From Flavobacterium odoriferum (GTDB lineage: Bacteria; Bacteroidota; Bacteroidia; Flavobacteriales; Flavobacteriaceae): a DNA stretch of 64,000 nt. The DNA lies in NCBI RefSeq assembly GCF_025499515.1, contig NZ_JAMKFA010000014.1, forward strand, positions 95,759 through 159,758. Reading direction: 5' to 3'. Below the pieces are notes generated by a model that saw only the letters and a program-made list of their open reading frames with translations, did no database searches and had not been told where the DNA came from. Below, one piece after another: positions 38,194 to 48,433 of this stretch (positions are counted from its first letter, which is position 1; each line of letters starts with the position of its first letter). The position numbers and the translations under genes are program-made.

Positions 38194-40110
38194 TTAAAAT
38201 GTTACTTTTATTTTTGTGCCTTGTTCTAAAGATTCGATTTTTAGTTCGCCTTTTAGATCAAAAGCTCTTTTTTTGATAGAGTTTAAACCATTTCCAATTT
38301 CTATTTTTTCCATTGAAAATCCTGTTCCGTTATCAACTATTTCTAATATGATTTTGTTGTTTTTTTCTTCAAATGACACATAAATTTGTGATGCTTTTGC
38401 ATGTTTTATGGCGTTATTTATTGCTTCTTGTGTAATTCTATAAATATTCATTCCAGCTTTTGAACTAAATGATTTATCTAAACTACAATTGAATTTAAAA
38501 CTAAAGTTGATTCCATTTTGTGAAATCTGAGCATTTTCAATAAAGTTAGAAATTCGCGTTTTTAGATCTTCAATAGTAATTTCTTCTTTATTCATTGCCC
38601 AAATCGTATCTCTAAGTTCATAGATTGTTTCTTTAGTAAATGCACTAATTTTATTTAGTTTGCTTTCTAAAATGGTATTGTTTTCGGCAAAAGCATACTT
38701 TAACGAATCTATAGAAGAAATTATAAATGTGAGTTGAGCACCAATATTGTCATGCAAATCTCTTGAAATTTCAAGACGTTGTTCTTGCAATCTATTTTGA
38801 GTTTCAATTTTTAATAACGCATCTTTAAGTTCATTTTCTTTTTTAAGTTGAATCGTTTTGTTTTTTTGTGAATTATAGAAAATGTAACCAATTAGTATAC
38901 TTAATAATAGTAATGAAATTATACTGATGATGATAGTGTTTTTTTCTGCGAGTTTTGCTTTTTGTAATAAAATTTCGCGTTCTTTTTTTTCTGTTTGATA
39001 TTTTACTTCAATTTCTTGAGATGCTTTTAAAGTTTCAGATTTATATATTGAAGATAGTATTTCGTTATACTTTTTTTGATAAAAATTTAGACTGTCTTTG
39101 TTTTTTTCTGCGGCATAAATGTAGGATAAACCTAAGTAAATATCCTTTAGTTTTTCTTTTGCGATAATTTTTTCAAATACTTTTTTTACATTTAAGTATC
39201 TTCTTTTTGCTCCAGAAAAATCTCCAATTTTTAATTGATTGTTTGCTAACGATAATTTTGAGCTTTCTAAGTCGGCATCTAAACCTAATTTTTCTCTTAT
39301 TGAGATAGATTGCTCAATTGATTTTACCGCTAAATCGAATTTGTTTTGAGCAGTATAAATACTTCCAATATTATTATAGCCTGAAGCAAGAGTTGAAAGA
39401 TTGTTAGCTTGCAAAGCATATTCGATGGTTTTGTTATACGAATTAATTGCTCCAGTAGTATCTTTCAAAGCTAACTGCACATTTCCTAAGTTTAAAGTTG
39501 TGTTTGAAAGTTGAAAAAAATCTTTTTGCTTTTTGTAATACGATATCGCTTTTTCAAAATATTTCAGGGCTTTTTTGTGATTTCCCATTAAAAAATAAGT
39601 TGAACCAATATTAGATTCTAGGTTAATAAAAACGGCACTATCATTTACTTTTTCATAATATTTGTGTGATTTGGTATAATAATACATCGTACTATCATAT
39701 TTACCTTGCTTATTGAACGCATTCCCTTTTTTAAAATATAGGGAAGCTACTCCTTTTTCATCTTTATTTTTTTGTCTAATTTTTAAAGATTGATTACAAT
39801 ACTCTAGTGATTTTGTGTAATTTCCTTTTACAAAAGTTGCTGTAGCCAAATCGTTTAAAGCTTGTGCAATCAAAGTTTCATCTTTAGATTTTTTTGCTAA
39901 TTGCAATGCTATTTCTCCATAATGTAAAGAAGAATCAATTTCAATTTGTGCATAATACCAAGACAAATCTGCCGAAAGTTTTGATTTTAATTTTATATTT
40001 TTCTCCTTATTAAATTTTGCTTTGGTTTCTAGTATTAATGAGTTAATATCTTGTGAATAGCCTAATATACTTATACTTATTAATAACAGAGAAAATAGCT
40101 GCTTTTTCAT
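38194..40110 (-). CDS. Sensor histidine kinase with extracytoplasmic TPR domain
   Basis: 638-aa membrane kinase. A signal peptide is followed by a long run of tetratricopeptide repeats (about residues 40-340, for example YTKSLEYCNQSLKIRQKNKDEKG and SLEYCNQ-type helices). Then come one membrane helix (NTIIISIISLLLLSILIGYIF), a HisKA_3 dimerisation domain with the phospho-accepting His in SRDLHDNIGAQLTF, and a HATPase domain (NAIKHAKAS, VDNGTGFS, GNGLNSIKKRA). This is the NarX/DesK-like class, which pairs with LuxR-type regulators such as the one at 35378. A TPR sensor facing the periplasm implies protein-protein sensing, perhaps of the OmpA protein encoded next. Confidence 0.92.
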   Translation of the reverse strand: MKKQLFSLLLISISILGYSQDINSLILETKAKFNKEKNIKLKSKLSADLSWYYAQIEIDSSLHYGEIALQLAKKSKDETLIAQALNDLATATFVKGNYTKSLEYCNQSLKIRQKNKDEKGVASLYFKKGNAFNKQGKYDSTMYYYTKSHKYYEKVNDSAVFINLESNIGSTYFLMGNHKKALKYFEKAISYYKKQKDFFQLSNTTLNLGNVQLALKDTTGAINSYNKTIEYALQANNLSTLASGYNNIGSIYTAQNKFDLAVKSIEQSISIREKLGLDADLESSKLSLANNQLKIGDFSGAKRRYLNVKKVFEKIIAKEKLKDIYLGLSYIYAAEKNKDSLNFYQKKYNEILSSIYKSETLKASQEIEVKYQTEKKEREILLQKAKLAEKNTIIISIISLLLLSILIGYIFYNSQKNKTIQLKKENELKDALLKIETQNRLQEQRLEISRDLHDNIGAQLTFIISSIDSLKYAFAENNTILESKLNKISAFTKETIYELRDTIWAMNKEEITIEDLKTRISNFIENAQISQNGINFSFKFNCSLDKSFSSKAGMNIYRITQEAINNAIKHAKASQIYVSFEEKNNKIILEIVDNGTGFSMEKIEIGNGLNSIKKRAFDLKGELKIESLEQGTKIKVTF

Positions 40111-40201
40111 ATTTGATTAATTATAGTTATATGAAATGGATTGATTGTTTGAAAAATATTTCGATATTTCAAATATAATAATAATCCCCTAAATTATTGT
40201 A

Positions 40202-40241
40202 AACTATGAATCTGCATCGTAATTGTAACAGATTCATAGTT
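40202..40241 (-). terminator. 13-bp inverted repeat, possible terminator
   Basis: Perfect arms AACTATGAATCTG (40202-40214) and CAGATTCATAGTT (40229-40241) around 14 nt, just beyond the stop of the minus-strand gene at 40266. The following T-tract is weak (TTTACAATAATTT), so it may be a terminator or a regulatory site upstream of the histidine kinase gene. Confidence 0.5.
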
Positions 40242-40265
40242 AAATTCACTATAATTTAAAAAAAA

Positions 40266-40742
40266 TTACATGATTAGTTTTGCTGTATCCACTTGTAGTG
40301 ATAAATCAAGTGCTAATTTATAAAGGCGTAATGAACCAATTAATGATTTTTGTGTAAATCCACCTTCCGTCCAGAAGTAATAGTAAAATGTGATTGTATT
40401 TGAACTTTCTGTATAAAAAGTTTTAACTAATGCAACATCGGTATTTAATTTGTTAATCAATTCTAAAGCATCTTTTTTAGAAGTTCCATTTACAAGTTTA
40501 TATGTATTGCTGATTAAAATATATCTTTTGTCTTTGTCTATATCCAAATACGTTTTATACGTATTTTTGATTACGATATAATTTTCGGTTGTTTCTAATA
40601 CATCAATAAATGCATTATTAAAAGTTTCTTTTAACAAATTAGTGTTTAATTCATTTGTTTCAATTATTCTTTGCGCAGTTGAATGTAAACTAAAGAATAA
40701 GATAAAAAGATAAAATAGTTTTGATGGTTTTAAATTTTTCAT
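40266..40742 (-). CDS. Exported protein of unknown function
   Basis: 158-aa protein with a signal peptide (about residues 1-24, ending STAQ); I do not recognise the family. After the signal it is an alternating alpha/beta protein (FIDVLETTENYIVIKNTYKTYLDID, DKRYILISNTYKL, SNTITFYYYFWTEGGF), without catalytic or metal motifs. The fold hint and size suggest a small periplasmic binding or adaptor protein. It stands alone between GSCFA and the histidine kinase operon, behind a 13-bp inverted repeat. Confidence 0.6.
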   Translation of the reverse strand: MKNLKPSKLFYLFILFFSLHSTAQRIIETNELNTNLLKETFNNAFIDVLETTENYIVIKNTYKTYLDIDKDKRYILISNTYKLVNGTSKKDALELINKLNTDVALVKTFYTESSNTITFYYYFWTEGGFTQKSLIGSLRLYKLALDLSLQVDTAKLIM

Positions 40743-40823
40743 GATTTTGATTTTTAGGTTTTACAATGAAACAAAATTGAAAAATTTATGATTTTTATGA
40801 AATAAGGCAATTGCCCTATTTTA

Positions 40824-41774
40824 CTAAAATTTAATAAAAGGATATTGATTTTTAATTAATTGCATTTTTTGAGTTAGACCATCTATAAACTTTTGATGGC
40901 TCTCCGTGTTTGGATTAAAAGGTCGATGATTTAACCCTTTTTGAATCGTACAAATTTCATTCATCAAACCAAATTCTGATTCCGAAATGTAATTTTGAAA
41001 GAATTGGATCCAAATATAATCAATAGCAGTTTGATTCGGATGCAACATGTCTTCACCATAAAAACGATAATCACGCAATTCATCCATCATTATTTCATAT
41101 GCTGGAAAATAGGTATTGGGTAATGGGTGATGATTAATTATTTTGTGTATTGCTGAAATCAAATGCGCTTTACTCAGCGTATTTTCAATAAATCCATCTT
41201 TAATATGACGAACAGGAGAAACAGTAAAAATAAATTTGCAATTTGGGTTAACTGAATGTACTAAAGAAATAATATTTTCTATACTTTCATCAATCTGATG
41301 AATCGTTAATAATTCTTTTATAAACTGCTTTTGCGACACTTTATGACAATTGGCAACAATTTCGTTTGATTCTATATTTCGATACACCCACGACGTTCCT
41401 AATGTGATGATGATGTGAGTTGAATCGTTTAATTGTTGGTGTGTTACATCGATTAATTCGTTTAAAGAATTCAGAAAAGTGTTTTTATCCAAATTTGAGA
41501 GTTCAGAATGCACTTCAAAACAATGCCACAACTCGTTATGAAAGAAAATATCGTTTTCTGTAAATTGTCTATTTTCAACACAACGACGAATTAATTTTTC
41601 TAATGAAACCGGATTAAAAATAACTCCAAACGGATTTACTATCGTTTGAAACTTAAAATAGTCAAACTTCTCACCCATATTTTCAGCAAAACAGGAACCT
41701 AATAAAACTATATTAGAAGAATAGTCTATCGGGAAATTATTTTTTTGAATTGGAATTTTAGTGGTAAAGTTCAT
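40824..41774 (-). CDS. GSCFA domain protein
   Basis: 316-aa protein; the ATG at 41774 is preferred to a TTG eight codons upstream. The name-giving GSCFAEN motif lies at residues 26-32, followed by the conserved FDYFKFQTIVNPFGVIFNP and later FTVSPVRHIKDG and DELRDYRFYGEDMLHPN. The motif set (GS near the start, DxxH-type LHPN near the end) resembles SGNH/GDSL hydrolases, so an esterase or acyl-hydrolase role is plausible but the substrate is unknown. No signal peptide. Confidence 0.88.
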   Translation of the reverse strand: MNFTTKIPIQKNNFPIDYSSNIVLLGSCFAENMGEKFDYFKFQTIVNPFGVIFNPVSLEKLIRRCVENRQFTENDIFFHNELWHCFEVHSELSNLDKNTFLNSLNELIDVTHQQLNDSTHIIITLGTSWVYRNIESNEIVANCHKVSQKQFIKELLTIHQIDESIENIISLVHSVNPNCKFIFTVSPVRHIKDGFIENTLSKAHLISAIHKIINHHPLPNTYFPAYEIMMDELRDYRFYGEDMLHPNQTAIDYIWIQFFQNYISESEFGLMNEICTIQKGLNHRPFNPNTESHQKFIDGLTQKMQLIKNQYPFIKF

Positions 41775-41805
41775 CTTTAATATTTCAATGATATTCAAAG
41801 GTAGT

Positions 41806-41848
41806 AATAAAAAAGAAATCCCGATAAGTTTTAAGCTTATCGGGATTT
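41806..41848 (-). terminator. Intrinsic terminator
   Basis: Perfect 13-bp stem AAATCCCGATAAG / CTTATCGGGATTT (41816-41848), followed on the minus strand by a T-rich run; terminates the alaS and coiled-coil gene unit. Confidence 0.92.
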
Positions 41849-41852
41849 GAAT

Positions 41853-42338
41853 TTATTTTTTCTTTTCTTCCTCTTTTTTCTTTTTTTCTTCGAGCTCCTT
41901 TTTAGAGGCTTCAACTCTTTTTTCGAGGTTTTCTATTTTCTTTTTAGAAATTTCTATTTTTTTGGAGTTTAAATTAATTTTAGATTGAGTGGCACTGATT
42001 TCCTTTTTAATTTTTGCGGTTTTTTTTGATTTTTCATCATTAGAAAGGTTTGAATCATTTTCAATCGTAGCTAATTCGTCATTAAGTTGATTTAATTTTG
42101 AATTTAACTCTTCATTATTTTTTATTGCACTTTCTTTTTTATTCGTTTCAGTAACTAATGTTTCTTCGTCTGCGGCTACTTTGTTTTGCAAAGTTTTCAT
42201 CAAATGTTGATGTTGCATCAATTGGTTTTGTTGACTAAATAACTTATTGCTTACATTTACATTGTTTCTTGGTGGTGAAAATCCTTGTGATTGTCCTAAA
42301 AAAGGGAAAATCAATAATACAGTTATTATAAATTTCAT
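41853..42338 (-). CDS. Exported coiled-coil protein
   Basis: 161-aa protein with a signal peptide (about residues 1-17, ending LGQSQG) and a long predicted coiled coil from about residue 35 to the end. It is rich in Lys, Glu, Asn and Ser, and finishes with a nearly pure Lys/Glu run (ELEEKKKKEEEKKK). No domain is recognisable. It starts 4 bp after the alaS stop and shares its transcript. Function unknown; a periplasmic structural spacer would fit the shape. Confidence 0.6.
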   Translation of the reverse strand: MKFIITVLLIFPFLGQSQGFSPPRNNVNVSNKLFSQQNQLMQHQHLMKTLQNKVAADEETLVTETNKKESAIKNNEELNSKLNQLNDELATIENDSNLSNDEKSKKTAKIKKEISATQSKINLNSKKIEISKKKIENLEKRVEASKKELEEKKKKEEEKKK

Positions 42339-42342
42339 TTTT

Positions 42343-44979
42343 TTATTTTAAAAATTCCACAACTTTCTCAATCGCCTCTTTAATTCCACCTACATTTTTT
42401 CCTTTTCCTGATGCAAAGAATGGTTGTCCACCACCATTTCCATCTATGAATTTTCCTAATTCTCTGATGACGTTTCCAGCGTTTAGTCCTTTTTCAGCAA
42501 CCAATTCTTTAGAAATGTAGCAGTGAATATTTGGTGCATTATCTTCAATCGAAGCTAAGAATACAAATGCATTTGGTTTTGAAGTTCCAATAGCTTGAGC
42601 TAAATCTTTAGTCGAACTCATAGATAAATCCACTTGTTTGGCTAAAAATTGGATTCCGTTGATTTCTTGGAAATCGGCAACCAACGTATTTTTTAATCCT
42701 TCGATTTTTTCTTTTACTAATTGCTCTAATTGTTTTTTCAATTTTGCATTGTCATCTTGTAATGAAGCCACAGATTTTAAAACATCTTGTGGGTTTTTCA
42801 ATACTTCTTTGATTTCCGCCAACGTATTTTCTTGGTTTTTGTAGAAATCCTTCACAGCATCACCAGTAATCGCCTCAATACGTCGAATTCCTGCGGCAAC
42901 AGCTCCTTCTGAAACAATTTTGAAATGCCATATATCAGCGGTGTTTTTCACGTGAATTCCACCACATAATTCTTTGCTGTCTCCAAATTCAATCATACGA
43001 ACATTATCGCCATATTTCTCTCCAAACAATGCCATCGCACCTTTGTCTAATGCTTCTTTGATTGGGATATTTCTGTGTTCTACTAATTGTAATTGTGCTT
43101 CAATTTGTTGATTTACACTTGCTTCAACTTGACGTAATTCATCCTCTGAAACTTTAGAGAAATGCGAAAAGTCAAAACGTAAGTAATTTGGATTTACTAA
43201 CGAACCTTTTTGTTCTACATGTGTTCCTAAAATGCTTCTCAAAGCCAAATGCATCAAATGCGTAGCTGAGTGATTTTTAGAAGTCGAAGTTCTTAAATCA
43301 GTATTTACTTTAGCTACAAATCCAGCTTCAATATTTTCTGGAAGTTGTTTTGCGAAATGTAATATTAAGTTGTTCTCTTTTTTAGTATCAATAATTTCAA
43401 TGGTTTCATTTGCCGAAACTAGTGTTCCTTTATCACCCACTTGTCCACCACCTTCTGGATAGAACGGCGTGTTGTCTAAAACAATTTGGTATAAAACACC
43501 ATCTTTTTTAGAATCTACTTTACGAATACGCGTGATTTTTACTTCATTTTCGGTTTTATCATAACCCACAAACGTTTCCACATTTCCTGGAATTAAAACA
43601 TTCCAATCTTCAGTAGAAACCTCAGAAGCGGCACGCGAACGCGCTTTTTGTTCTTGCATTGCCACATTGAAACCTGCTTCGTCTAAATCGTATCCTTTTT
43701 CACGAAGAATTAAAGCCGTTAAGTCAATTGGAAAACCAAAAGTATCATACAATTCAAATGCTTTTGCACCAGAAACTTTTTTTCCGGAGGTTTCAGCCAT
43801 TACGTTTTCTAATAATTGTAATCCTTGTTCTAAAGTTCTTAAGAAAGACGATTCTTCTTCACGAATTACATTGGTAACCAATTGTTGTTGCGACTTAATC
43901 TCAGGGAAAAATTCGCCCATTTGATTCGCTAAAACTTCTACCAATTTATTAATGAAAGGTTCTTTTGTGCCTAAAAATGTAAATCCGTAACGAATCGCAC
44001 GACGTAAAATTCTACGAATTACGTAACCTGCACCAGTATTCGAAGGTAATTGTCCATCAGCAATTGCAAAAGCTACCGCACGAACGTGGTCTACAATTAC
44101 ACGAATCGCAATGTTGGTTTTGTTTTGTTCTTCTGAAATGTTTTTAACTTCGTTAGAAGTGTATTTTAATCCTGTAATTTGTTCTACTTTTTCAATAAGC
44201 GGTGTAAAAACATCGGTATCATAGTTTGATGTTTTTCCTTGTAATGCCATACACAAACGCTCAAATCCCATTCCGGTATCTACGTGTTGTGCTGGTAATT
44301 TTTCTAACGAACCATCAGCTTTTCGGTTGAATTCCATGAATACGTTGTTCCAAATTTCCACTACTTGTGGATGGTCGTTATTCACTAAACTTTTTCCAGA
44401 AACTAAAGCCTTTTCAGCTTCCGTACGTAAATCAACGTGGATTTCAGAACAAGGTCCACATGGTCCTTGGTCACCCATTTCCCAGAAATTATCTTTTTTG
44501 TTTCCTAAAATAATGCGGTCTTCGCTAATTAATTCCTTCCAAATATCCCATGCTTCTTGATCAAACGGCACATTCTCATCAGGATTTCCTTCAAAAACAG
44601 AAACATATAGATTTTCTTTTGGAATTTTATAGACTTCCGTTAATAATTGCCAAGCCCAGTTGATGGCTTCTTTTTTGAAATAATCGCCAAAAGACCAGTT
44701 GCCCAACATTTCGAACATGGTGTGATGATAAGTATCAAAACCTACATCTTCTAAATCATTATGCTTTCCTGAAACACGAAGACATTTTTGCGTATCGGCT
44801 ATTCTTGGGCTTTTTGGAGTTCCATTGCCTAAGAAATATTCTTTGAATTGGGCCATCCCCGAGTTGTTAAACATCAAAGTTGGGTCGTCTTTTAAAACGA
44901 TTGGCGCAGAAGGAACAATTAAGTGCCCATTAGATTCGAAGAATTGTAAAAACTGTTTACGAATGTCTTGTGATTTCAT
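42343..44979 (-). CDS. alaS: Alanyl-tRNA synthetase
   Basis: 878-aa class II synthetase that charges and proofreads tRNA-Ala. The ATG at 44979 ([19 protein letters not shown]) is the family start. The aminoacylation domain contains [13 protein letters not shown] and [21 protein letters not shown]. The editing domain carries the zinc ligands (NHSATHLMH and CGGIHVKNT), and a DHHA1 C-terminal domain ends with [12 protein letters not shown]. Length and order of domains are normal. Confidence 0.98.
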   Translation of the reverse strand: MKSQDIRKQFLQFFESNGHLIVPSAPIVLKDDPTLMFNNSGMAQFKEYFLGNGTPKSPRIADTQKCLRVSGKHNDLEDVGFDTYHHTMFEMLGNWSFGDYFKKEAINWAWQLLTEVYKIPKENLYVSVFEGNPDENVPFDQEAWDIWKELISEDRIILGNKKDNFWEMGDQGPCGPCSEIHVDLRTEAEKALVSGKSLVNNDHPQVVEIWNNVFMEFNRKADGSLEKLPAQHVDTGMGFERLCMALQGKTSNYDTDVFTPLIEKVEQITGLKYTSNEVKNISEEQNKTNIAIRVIVDHVRAVAFAIADGQLPSNTGAGYVIRRILRRAIRYGFTFLGTKEPFINKLVEVLANQMGEFFPEIKSQQQLVTNVIREEESSFLRTLEQGLQLLENVMAETSGKKVSGAKAFELYDTFGFPIDLTALILREKGYDLDEAGFNVAMQEQKARSRAASEVSTEDWNVLIPGNVETFVGYDKTENEVKITRIRKVDSKKDGVLYQIVLDNTPFYPEGGGQVGDKGTLVSANETIEIIDTKKENNLILHFAKQLPENIEAGFVAKVNTDLRTSTSKNHSATHLMHLALRSILGTHVEQKGSLVNPNYLRFDFSHFSKVSEDELRQVEASVNQQIEAQLQLVEHRNIPIKEALDKGAMALFGEKYGDNVRMIEFGDSKELCGGIHVKNTADIWHFKIVSEGAVAAGIRRIEAITGDAVKDFYKNQENTLAEIKEVLKNPQDVLKSVASLQDDNAKLKKQLEQLVKEKIEGLKNTLVADFQEINGIQFLAKQVDLSMSSTKDLAQAIGTSKPNAFVFLASIEDNAPNIHCYISKELVAEKGLNAGNVIRELGKFIDGNGGGQPFFASGKGKNVGGIKEAIEKVVEFLK

Positions 44980-45155
44980 TATCAATTATTTAGTTCTGGT
45001 TTTAATTATTGATTTTGATAAGAATATGAAATTAGATTTTCGAAAAACATCCCAACTAAAAAATAAAATAGCTTTAGAATGAAACATTTCTTAAATTTGT
45101 TCGTATAACCTATGTCAATCAATAAATTTGGCACAAAAATAGTATATTTTCATTT

Positions 45156-46133
45156 ATGTCGAAGGTAAAATATTATTACGATTCAGAAAATTTAGCCTAC
45201 AAGCGTATTCAGACTAAAAAAAGGAAGAAGTTTGGCTATATTGTATTGTTTTTAGTGTCTTCGGCTTTGTTTGGATTCTTGATTTTTTTGCTATTGATTA
45301 ACACGAGTTATTTCGAAACACCAAAAGATAAAATTCAAGCAAGAGAAATTGAAGCTTTGGCTTTAAATTATAAGGTTTTGAATAAGAAATTGGATTTGAT
45401 GAATGAAGTTTTAGAAGCGATTGAAAATAGAGATAACAATATTTATAGAATATATTTTAATACAACTCCTATTTCAGAAGAAGAACGAAAAGCAGGTTTT
45501 GGAGGTGTAAATAGATACAAAGATTTGCAAGGGTTTAATAATTCGGAGTTAATGGAAAACACGACAAAACGTGTGGATGTTTTAACGAAAGAATTGGTAA
45601 TTCAATCGAAATCATTAGACGAAATTGTCGCATTGGCGAAACAGAAAGAAAAGTTGTTAGCGGCAATTCCGGCGATTCAACCAGTTAAGAATGAAGATTT
45701 AAAGCAAATGGCTTCGGGTTATGGTTATCGAAGTGATCCATTTACGAAAATTAGAAAGTTTCATTACGGAATGGATTTTACTGCTCGAACAGGAACGCCA
45801 ATTTACGCTACTGGAGATGGAGTTGTTTACAAAGCAGATGCTTCGTTATCAGGATACGGAAATCATATAGAAGTGAATCATGGTTTTGGTTATAAAACGT
45901 TGTATGCGCATTTAAGTAAATACAATTGTCGTCCAGGACAGCGCGTAAAACGTGGCGATATTATTGGATATGTGGGAAGCACAGGAAGAAGTCAGGCACC
46001 ACATTTACATTACGAAGTATTTAAAAATGGAGAACGTGTAAATCCGCTGAATTTCTATTACGGAAGTATTTCGGCAAAAGAATATATAGAGATTTCAAAA
46101 TTAGCGAATCAAGAAAATCAATCGTTGGATTAA
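45156..46133 (+). CDS. M23 family peptidase (LytM-type), membrane anchored
   Basis: 325-aa protein with a cytoplasmic basic N-terminus, one membrane helix (about residues 27-49) and a coiled-coil segment. A C-terminal peptidase M23 domain follows, with the zinc ligands in FHYGMDFTARTGTP (HxxxD) and HLHYEV (HxH). Such enzymes cleave peptidoglycan crosslinks or activate amidases in cell division and growth. The genes that follow (MerR, LemA) are on the same strand, but the spacing does not require co-transcription. The family function is known; the precise cut site is not predictable here. Confidence 0.93.
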   Translation: MSKVKYYYDSENLAYKRIQTKKRKKFGYIVLFLVSSALFGFLIFLLLINTSYFETPKDKIQAREIEALALNYKVLNKKLDLMNEVLEAIENRDNNIYRIYFNTTPISEEERKAGFGGVNRYKDLQGFNNSELMENTTKRVDVLTKELVIQSKSLDEIVALAKQKEKLLAAIPAIQPVKNEDLKQMASGYGYRSDPFTKIRKFHYGMDFTARTGTPIYATGDGVVYKADASLSGYGNHIEVNHGFGYKTLYAHLSKYNCRPGQRVKRGDIIGYVGSTGRSQAPHLHYEVFKNGERVNPLNFYYGSISAKEYIEISKLANQENQSLD

Positions 46134-46198
46134 CGATTTAAGATTGATGATTTTAGAAGTTTTGAACTTGTAATTGAATTTGAATTTGAACTTGAAAA

Positions 46199-46531
46199 AT
46201 GCATTTAGAATTAGCACCAGACAAAAGATATTACAGCATTGGTGAAATAGCCAAAGCTTTTAACGTAAATGCCTCCTTAATTCGTTTTTGGGATAAAGAA
46301 TTTGATATTCTAAAACCAAAGAAAAACGCCAAAGGAAATCGCATGTTTACACCAGAAGACGTGAAGAATTTGCAATTGATTTATCATTTGGTAAAAGAGC
46401 GCGGATTTACATTAGAAGGCGCCAAAACACATTTGAAAGAAGGTCAGAAAAAAACCTTAGATAAATTTGAAATTATCAGCAAATTAGAAACAATTAAAGC
46501 TCAATTGAACACAATTAAAAATCAACTATAA
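46199..46531 (+). CDS. MerR family transcriptional regulator
   Basis: 110-aa DNA-binding protein with one MerR-type winged helix at the N-terminus (YYSIGEIAKAFNVNASLIRFWDKEF, then RMFTPEDVKNLQLIYHLVKERGFTLEGAKTHL), followed by a short dimerisation helix. There is no C-terminal effector domain and no metal-binding cysteines, so a ligand cannot be guessed. The preceding 60 bp carry short TTGAA(C/T)TTG-like repeats that could form a binding region. It lies upstream of the LemA gene on the same strand. Confidence 0.88.
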   Translation: MHLELAPDKRYYSIGEIAKAFNVNASLIRFWDKEFDILKPKKNAKGNRMFTPEDVKNLQLIYHLVKERGFTLEGAKTHLKEGQKKTLDKFEIISKLETIKAQLNTIKNQL

Positions 46532-46561
46532 ACAATTAATTAAACTTTTAAACTTAAAAAA

Positions 46562-47167
46562 ATGATGAGAAAATTTTTGCCTTTTATTATCGGTGGTGGA
46601 TTATTATTAATCCTTGTATTTTGGTTCTTCAGTATCAAAAACGGAGCCGTTCGTGTAAATCAAGAAGTAAATAAAGAATGGGGAAATGTAGAAACGTCGT
46701 ACCAAAGAAGAAATGATCTTATTGGAAATTTAGTTAAAACCGTTCAAGGTTCGGCTGATTTTGAGAAATCTACTTTAGAAGCAGTAATCAAAGCACGTTC
46801 TGAAGCGACTTCTGTAAAAATTGACCCAACGAATATGACGCCAGAACAATTAACACAATTCAATCAAGCGCAAGGAAATTTAAATAGTTCTTTGTCAAGA
46901 TTATTGGTAACTGTTGAGCAATATCCAGATTTAAAAGCAAATCAAAACTTCTTGAAATTACAAGATGAGTTAGCTAGTACAGAAAACCAAATCTTAACAG
47001 CAAGAACACGTTTCAACGAATCGGTTCAAAAATACAACAACTACATTTTAGTTTTCCCTAATTCTATTTTCTTAGGAAACTACAAAGAAAAACCATATTT
47101 CGATGCAGTTGCAGGTGCTGAAAAACCAGTTGATGTAGAATTTGATTTCAATAAAGAGAAAAAATAA
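46562..47167 (+). CDS. LemA family protein
   Basis: 201-aa protein with one N-terminal membrane helix (about residues 5-24) followed by the LemA helical bundle (EVNKEWGNVETSYQRRNDLIGNLVKTVQG, VEQYPDLKANQNFLKLQDELASTENQI, FNESVQKYNNYILVFPN). LemA proteins occur across bacteria, typically next to TPM-domain genes, as here; their molecular role is still unclear. The stop codon overlaps the start of the next gene by one base, so the two are coupled. Confidence 0.92.
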   Translation: MMRKFLPFIIGGGLLLILVFWFFSIKNGAVRVNQEVNKEWGNVETSYQRRNDLIGNLVKTVQGSADFEKSTLEAVIKARSEATSVKIDPTNMTPEQLTQFNQAQGNLNSSLSRLLVTVEQYPDLKANQNFLKLQDELASTENQILTARTRFNESVQKYNNYILVFPNSIFLGNYKEKPYFDAVAGAEKPVDVEFDFNKEKK

Positions 47168-47604
47168 TGTCAAAAACCGAAGATTTCTTATCAAAAGCAG
47201 AAGAGCAAGAAATTGTTCTAGCTATTGTTGAAGCCGAAAAAAACACTTCGGGAGAAATTCGTGTGCACATTGAAGAACATACAGAAAAATCACCTCTTGA
47301 CAGAGCTCAGGAGGTTTTTTTTGAATTGAAAATGGACGAAACACAAGATCGAAATGGCGTTTTGTTTTATGTGTGCGTTTCGGATAAAAAGTTTGCTATT
47401 ATTGGCGATAAAGGAATCAACGAAGCTGTAGAATCTGATTTTTGGGATTGTACAAAAGATATAGTAATTGCTAATTTTAAGGAAGGCAACTTCAAGAAAG
47501 GCTTGGTAGAAGGAATTCTCAGAGCAGGCGAAAGATTGAAAAAATATTTCCCATATCAATCAGATGATACTAACGAATTGTCTAACGAAATCTCAAGAAG
47601 TTAA
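47167..47604 (+). CDS. TPM domain protein (short form)
   Basis: 145-aa cytoplasmic TPM (TPM_phosphatase-like) domain protein, with the family segments LSKAEEQEIVLAIVEAEKNTSGEIRVHIEE and FYVCVSDKKFAIIGDKGINEAV, and no signal peptide or membrane helix. It is sandwiched between a LemA gene (1-bp overlap) and a second, exported TPM protein (1 bp gap), a common trio. TPM domains have been linked to photosystem repair in plants and to acid phosphatase activity; the bacterial role is unknown. Confidence 0.88.
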   Translation: MSKTEDFLSKAEEQEIVLAIVEAEKNTSGEIRVHIEEHTEKSPLDRAQEVFFELKMDETQDRNGVLFYVCVSDKKFAIIGDKGINEAVESDFWDCTKDIVIANFKEGNFKKGLVEGILRAGERLKKYFPYQSDDTNELSNEISRS

Positions 47605-47605
47605 T

Positions 47606-48370
47606 ATGAAAAAGTTATTTTTATTTGTATTAGCTTTAAGCGGAATGATTGCTCATGCGCAGTTTGATATTCCAAAAAAACCTGGTTTTCAAACGAGTGT
47701 TTACGATTATGCCGATGTCTTAAATCCACAAGAAGAAAAAGAGTTAGAGAATAAATTGGTTCGTTATTCTGATTCTACTTCTACTCAAATTGTAGTAATT
47801 TCAGTTGAAGATTTAAAAGGAGAAGATATCGGGATTTTAACTCCAAAATGGGGACATGAATGGGGAATAGGTCAAGAAAAAGAAGACAACGGAATTTTAA
47901 TTTTATTATCTAAAAACGATAGAAAAATTTGGATTGCGCCAGGTTATGGAGTAGAAGATAGGTTAACCGCTGGAATCAACGGAGAACTTATACGAAACAT
48001 CATTATTCCAGAATTCAAAGCCGGAAGTTATTACAATGGTTTAGATAAGGGAGCCGATGCTATTTTTGATGTTTTAAAAGGAAAGTACAAAGGTTCTAGA
48101 AAAGAATCTAGTAATCCTTTACCATTTATCTTGATTGTTATTTTTATTATTATTCTGTTAGTTTTAGCTTCCAGAGGAAATAAAGGAGGTGGAAATTTTA
48201 GAGGTGGCGGCGGCTTAGATTTAGGCGACATTATTATTTTAAGCAGCCTAGGTAGAAGCGGTGGCGGTTTTGGTGGTGGCGGAAGCTTTGGCGGTGGCTC
48301 ATCAGGAGGATTTGGCGGCGGCTTTGGCGGCGGTGGCTTCTCAGGTGGTGGCGCTGGCGGAAGTTGGTAA
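47606..48370 (+). CDS. TPM domain protein with Gly-rich tail
   Basis: 254-aa protein. The ATG at 47606 (MKKLFLFVLALSG) opens a signal peptide ending HAQ; the longer reading overlaps the previous gene. A TPM domain follows (VYDYADVLNPQEEKELENKL, WGIGQEKEDNGILILLSKNDRKIWIAPGYGVEDRLT). After it come a membrane helix (about residues 172-190) and a low-complexity Gly/Ser/Phe tail ending GGAGGSW. This is the YgcG-like architecture, where the Gly tail lies inside or across the membrane. It belongs to the LemA/TPM trio and ends at a bidirectional terminator. Confidence 0.9.
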   Translation: MKKLFLFVLALSGMIAHAQFDIPKKPGFQTSVYDYADVLNPQEEKELENKLVRYSDSTSTQIVVISVEDLKGEDIGILTPKWGHEWGIGQEKEDNGILILLSKNDRKIWIAPGYGVEDRLTAGINGELIRNIIIPEFKAGSYYNGLDKGADAIFDVLKGKYKGSRKESSNPLPFILIVIFIIILLVLASRGNKGGGNFRGGGGLDLGDIIILSSLGRSGGGFGGGGSFGGGSSGGFGGGFGGGGFSGGGAGGSW

Positions 48371-48391
48371 ATTAAATCACGAAGTAATCAT

Positions 48392-48427
48392 AAAAAAACT
48401 CGTTAGTGTTTGCTAACGAGTTTTTTA
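48392..48427. terminator. Bidirectional intrinsic terminator
   Basis: Stem AAACTCGTTAG / CTAACGAGTTT with a 6-nt loop, A-run before and T-run after, between the convergent TPM and der genes. Confidence 0.92.
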
Positions 48428-48433
48428 TTTTTA

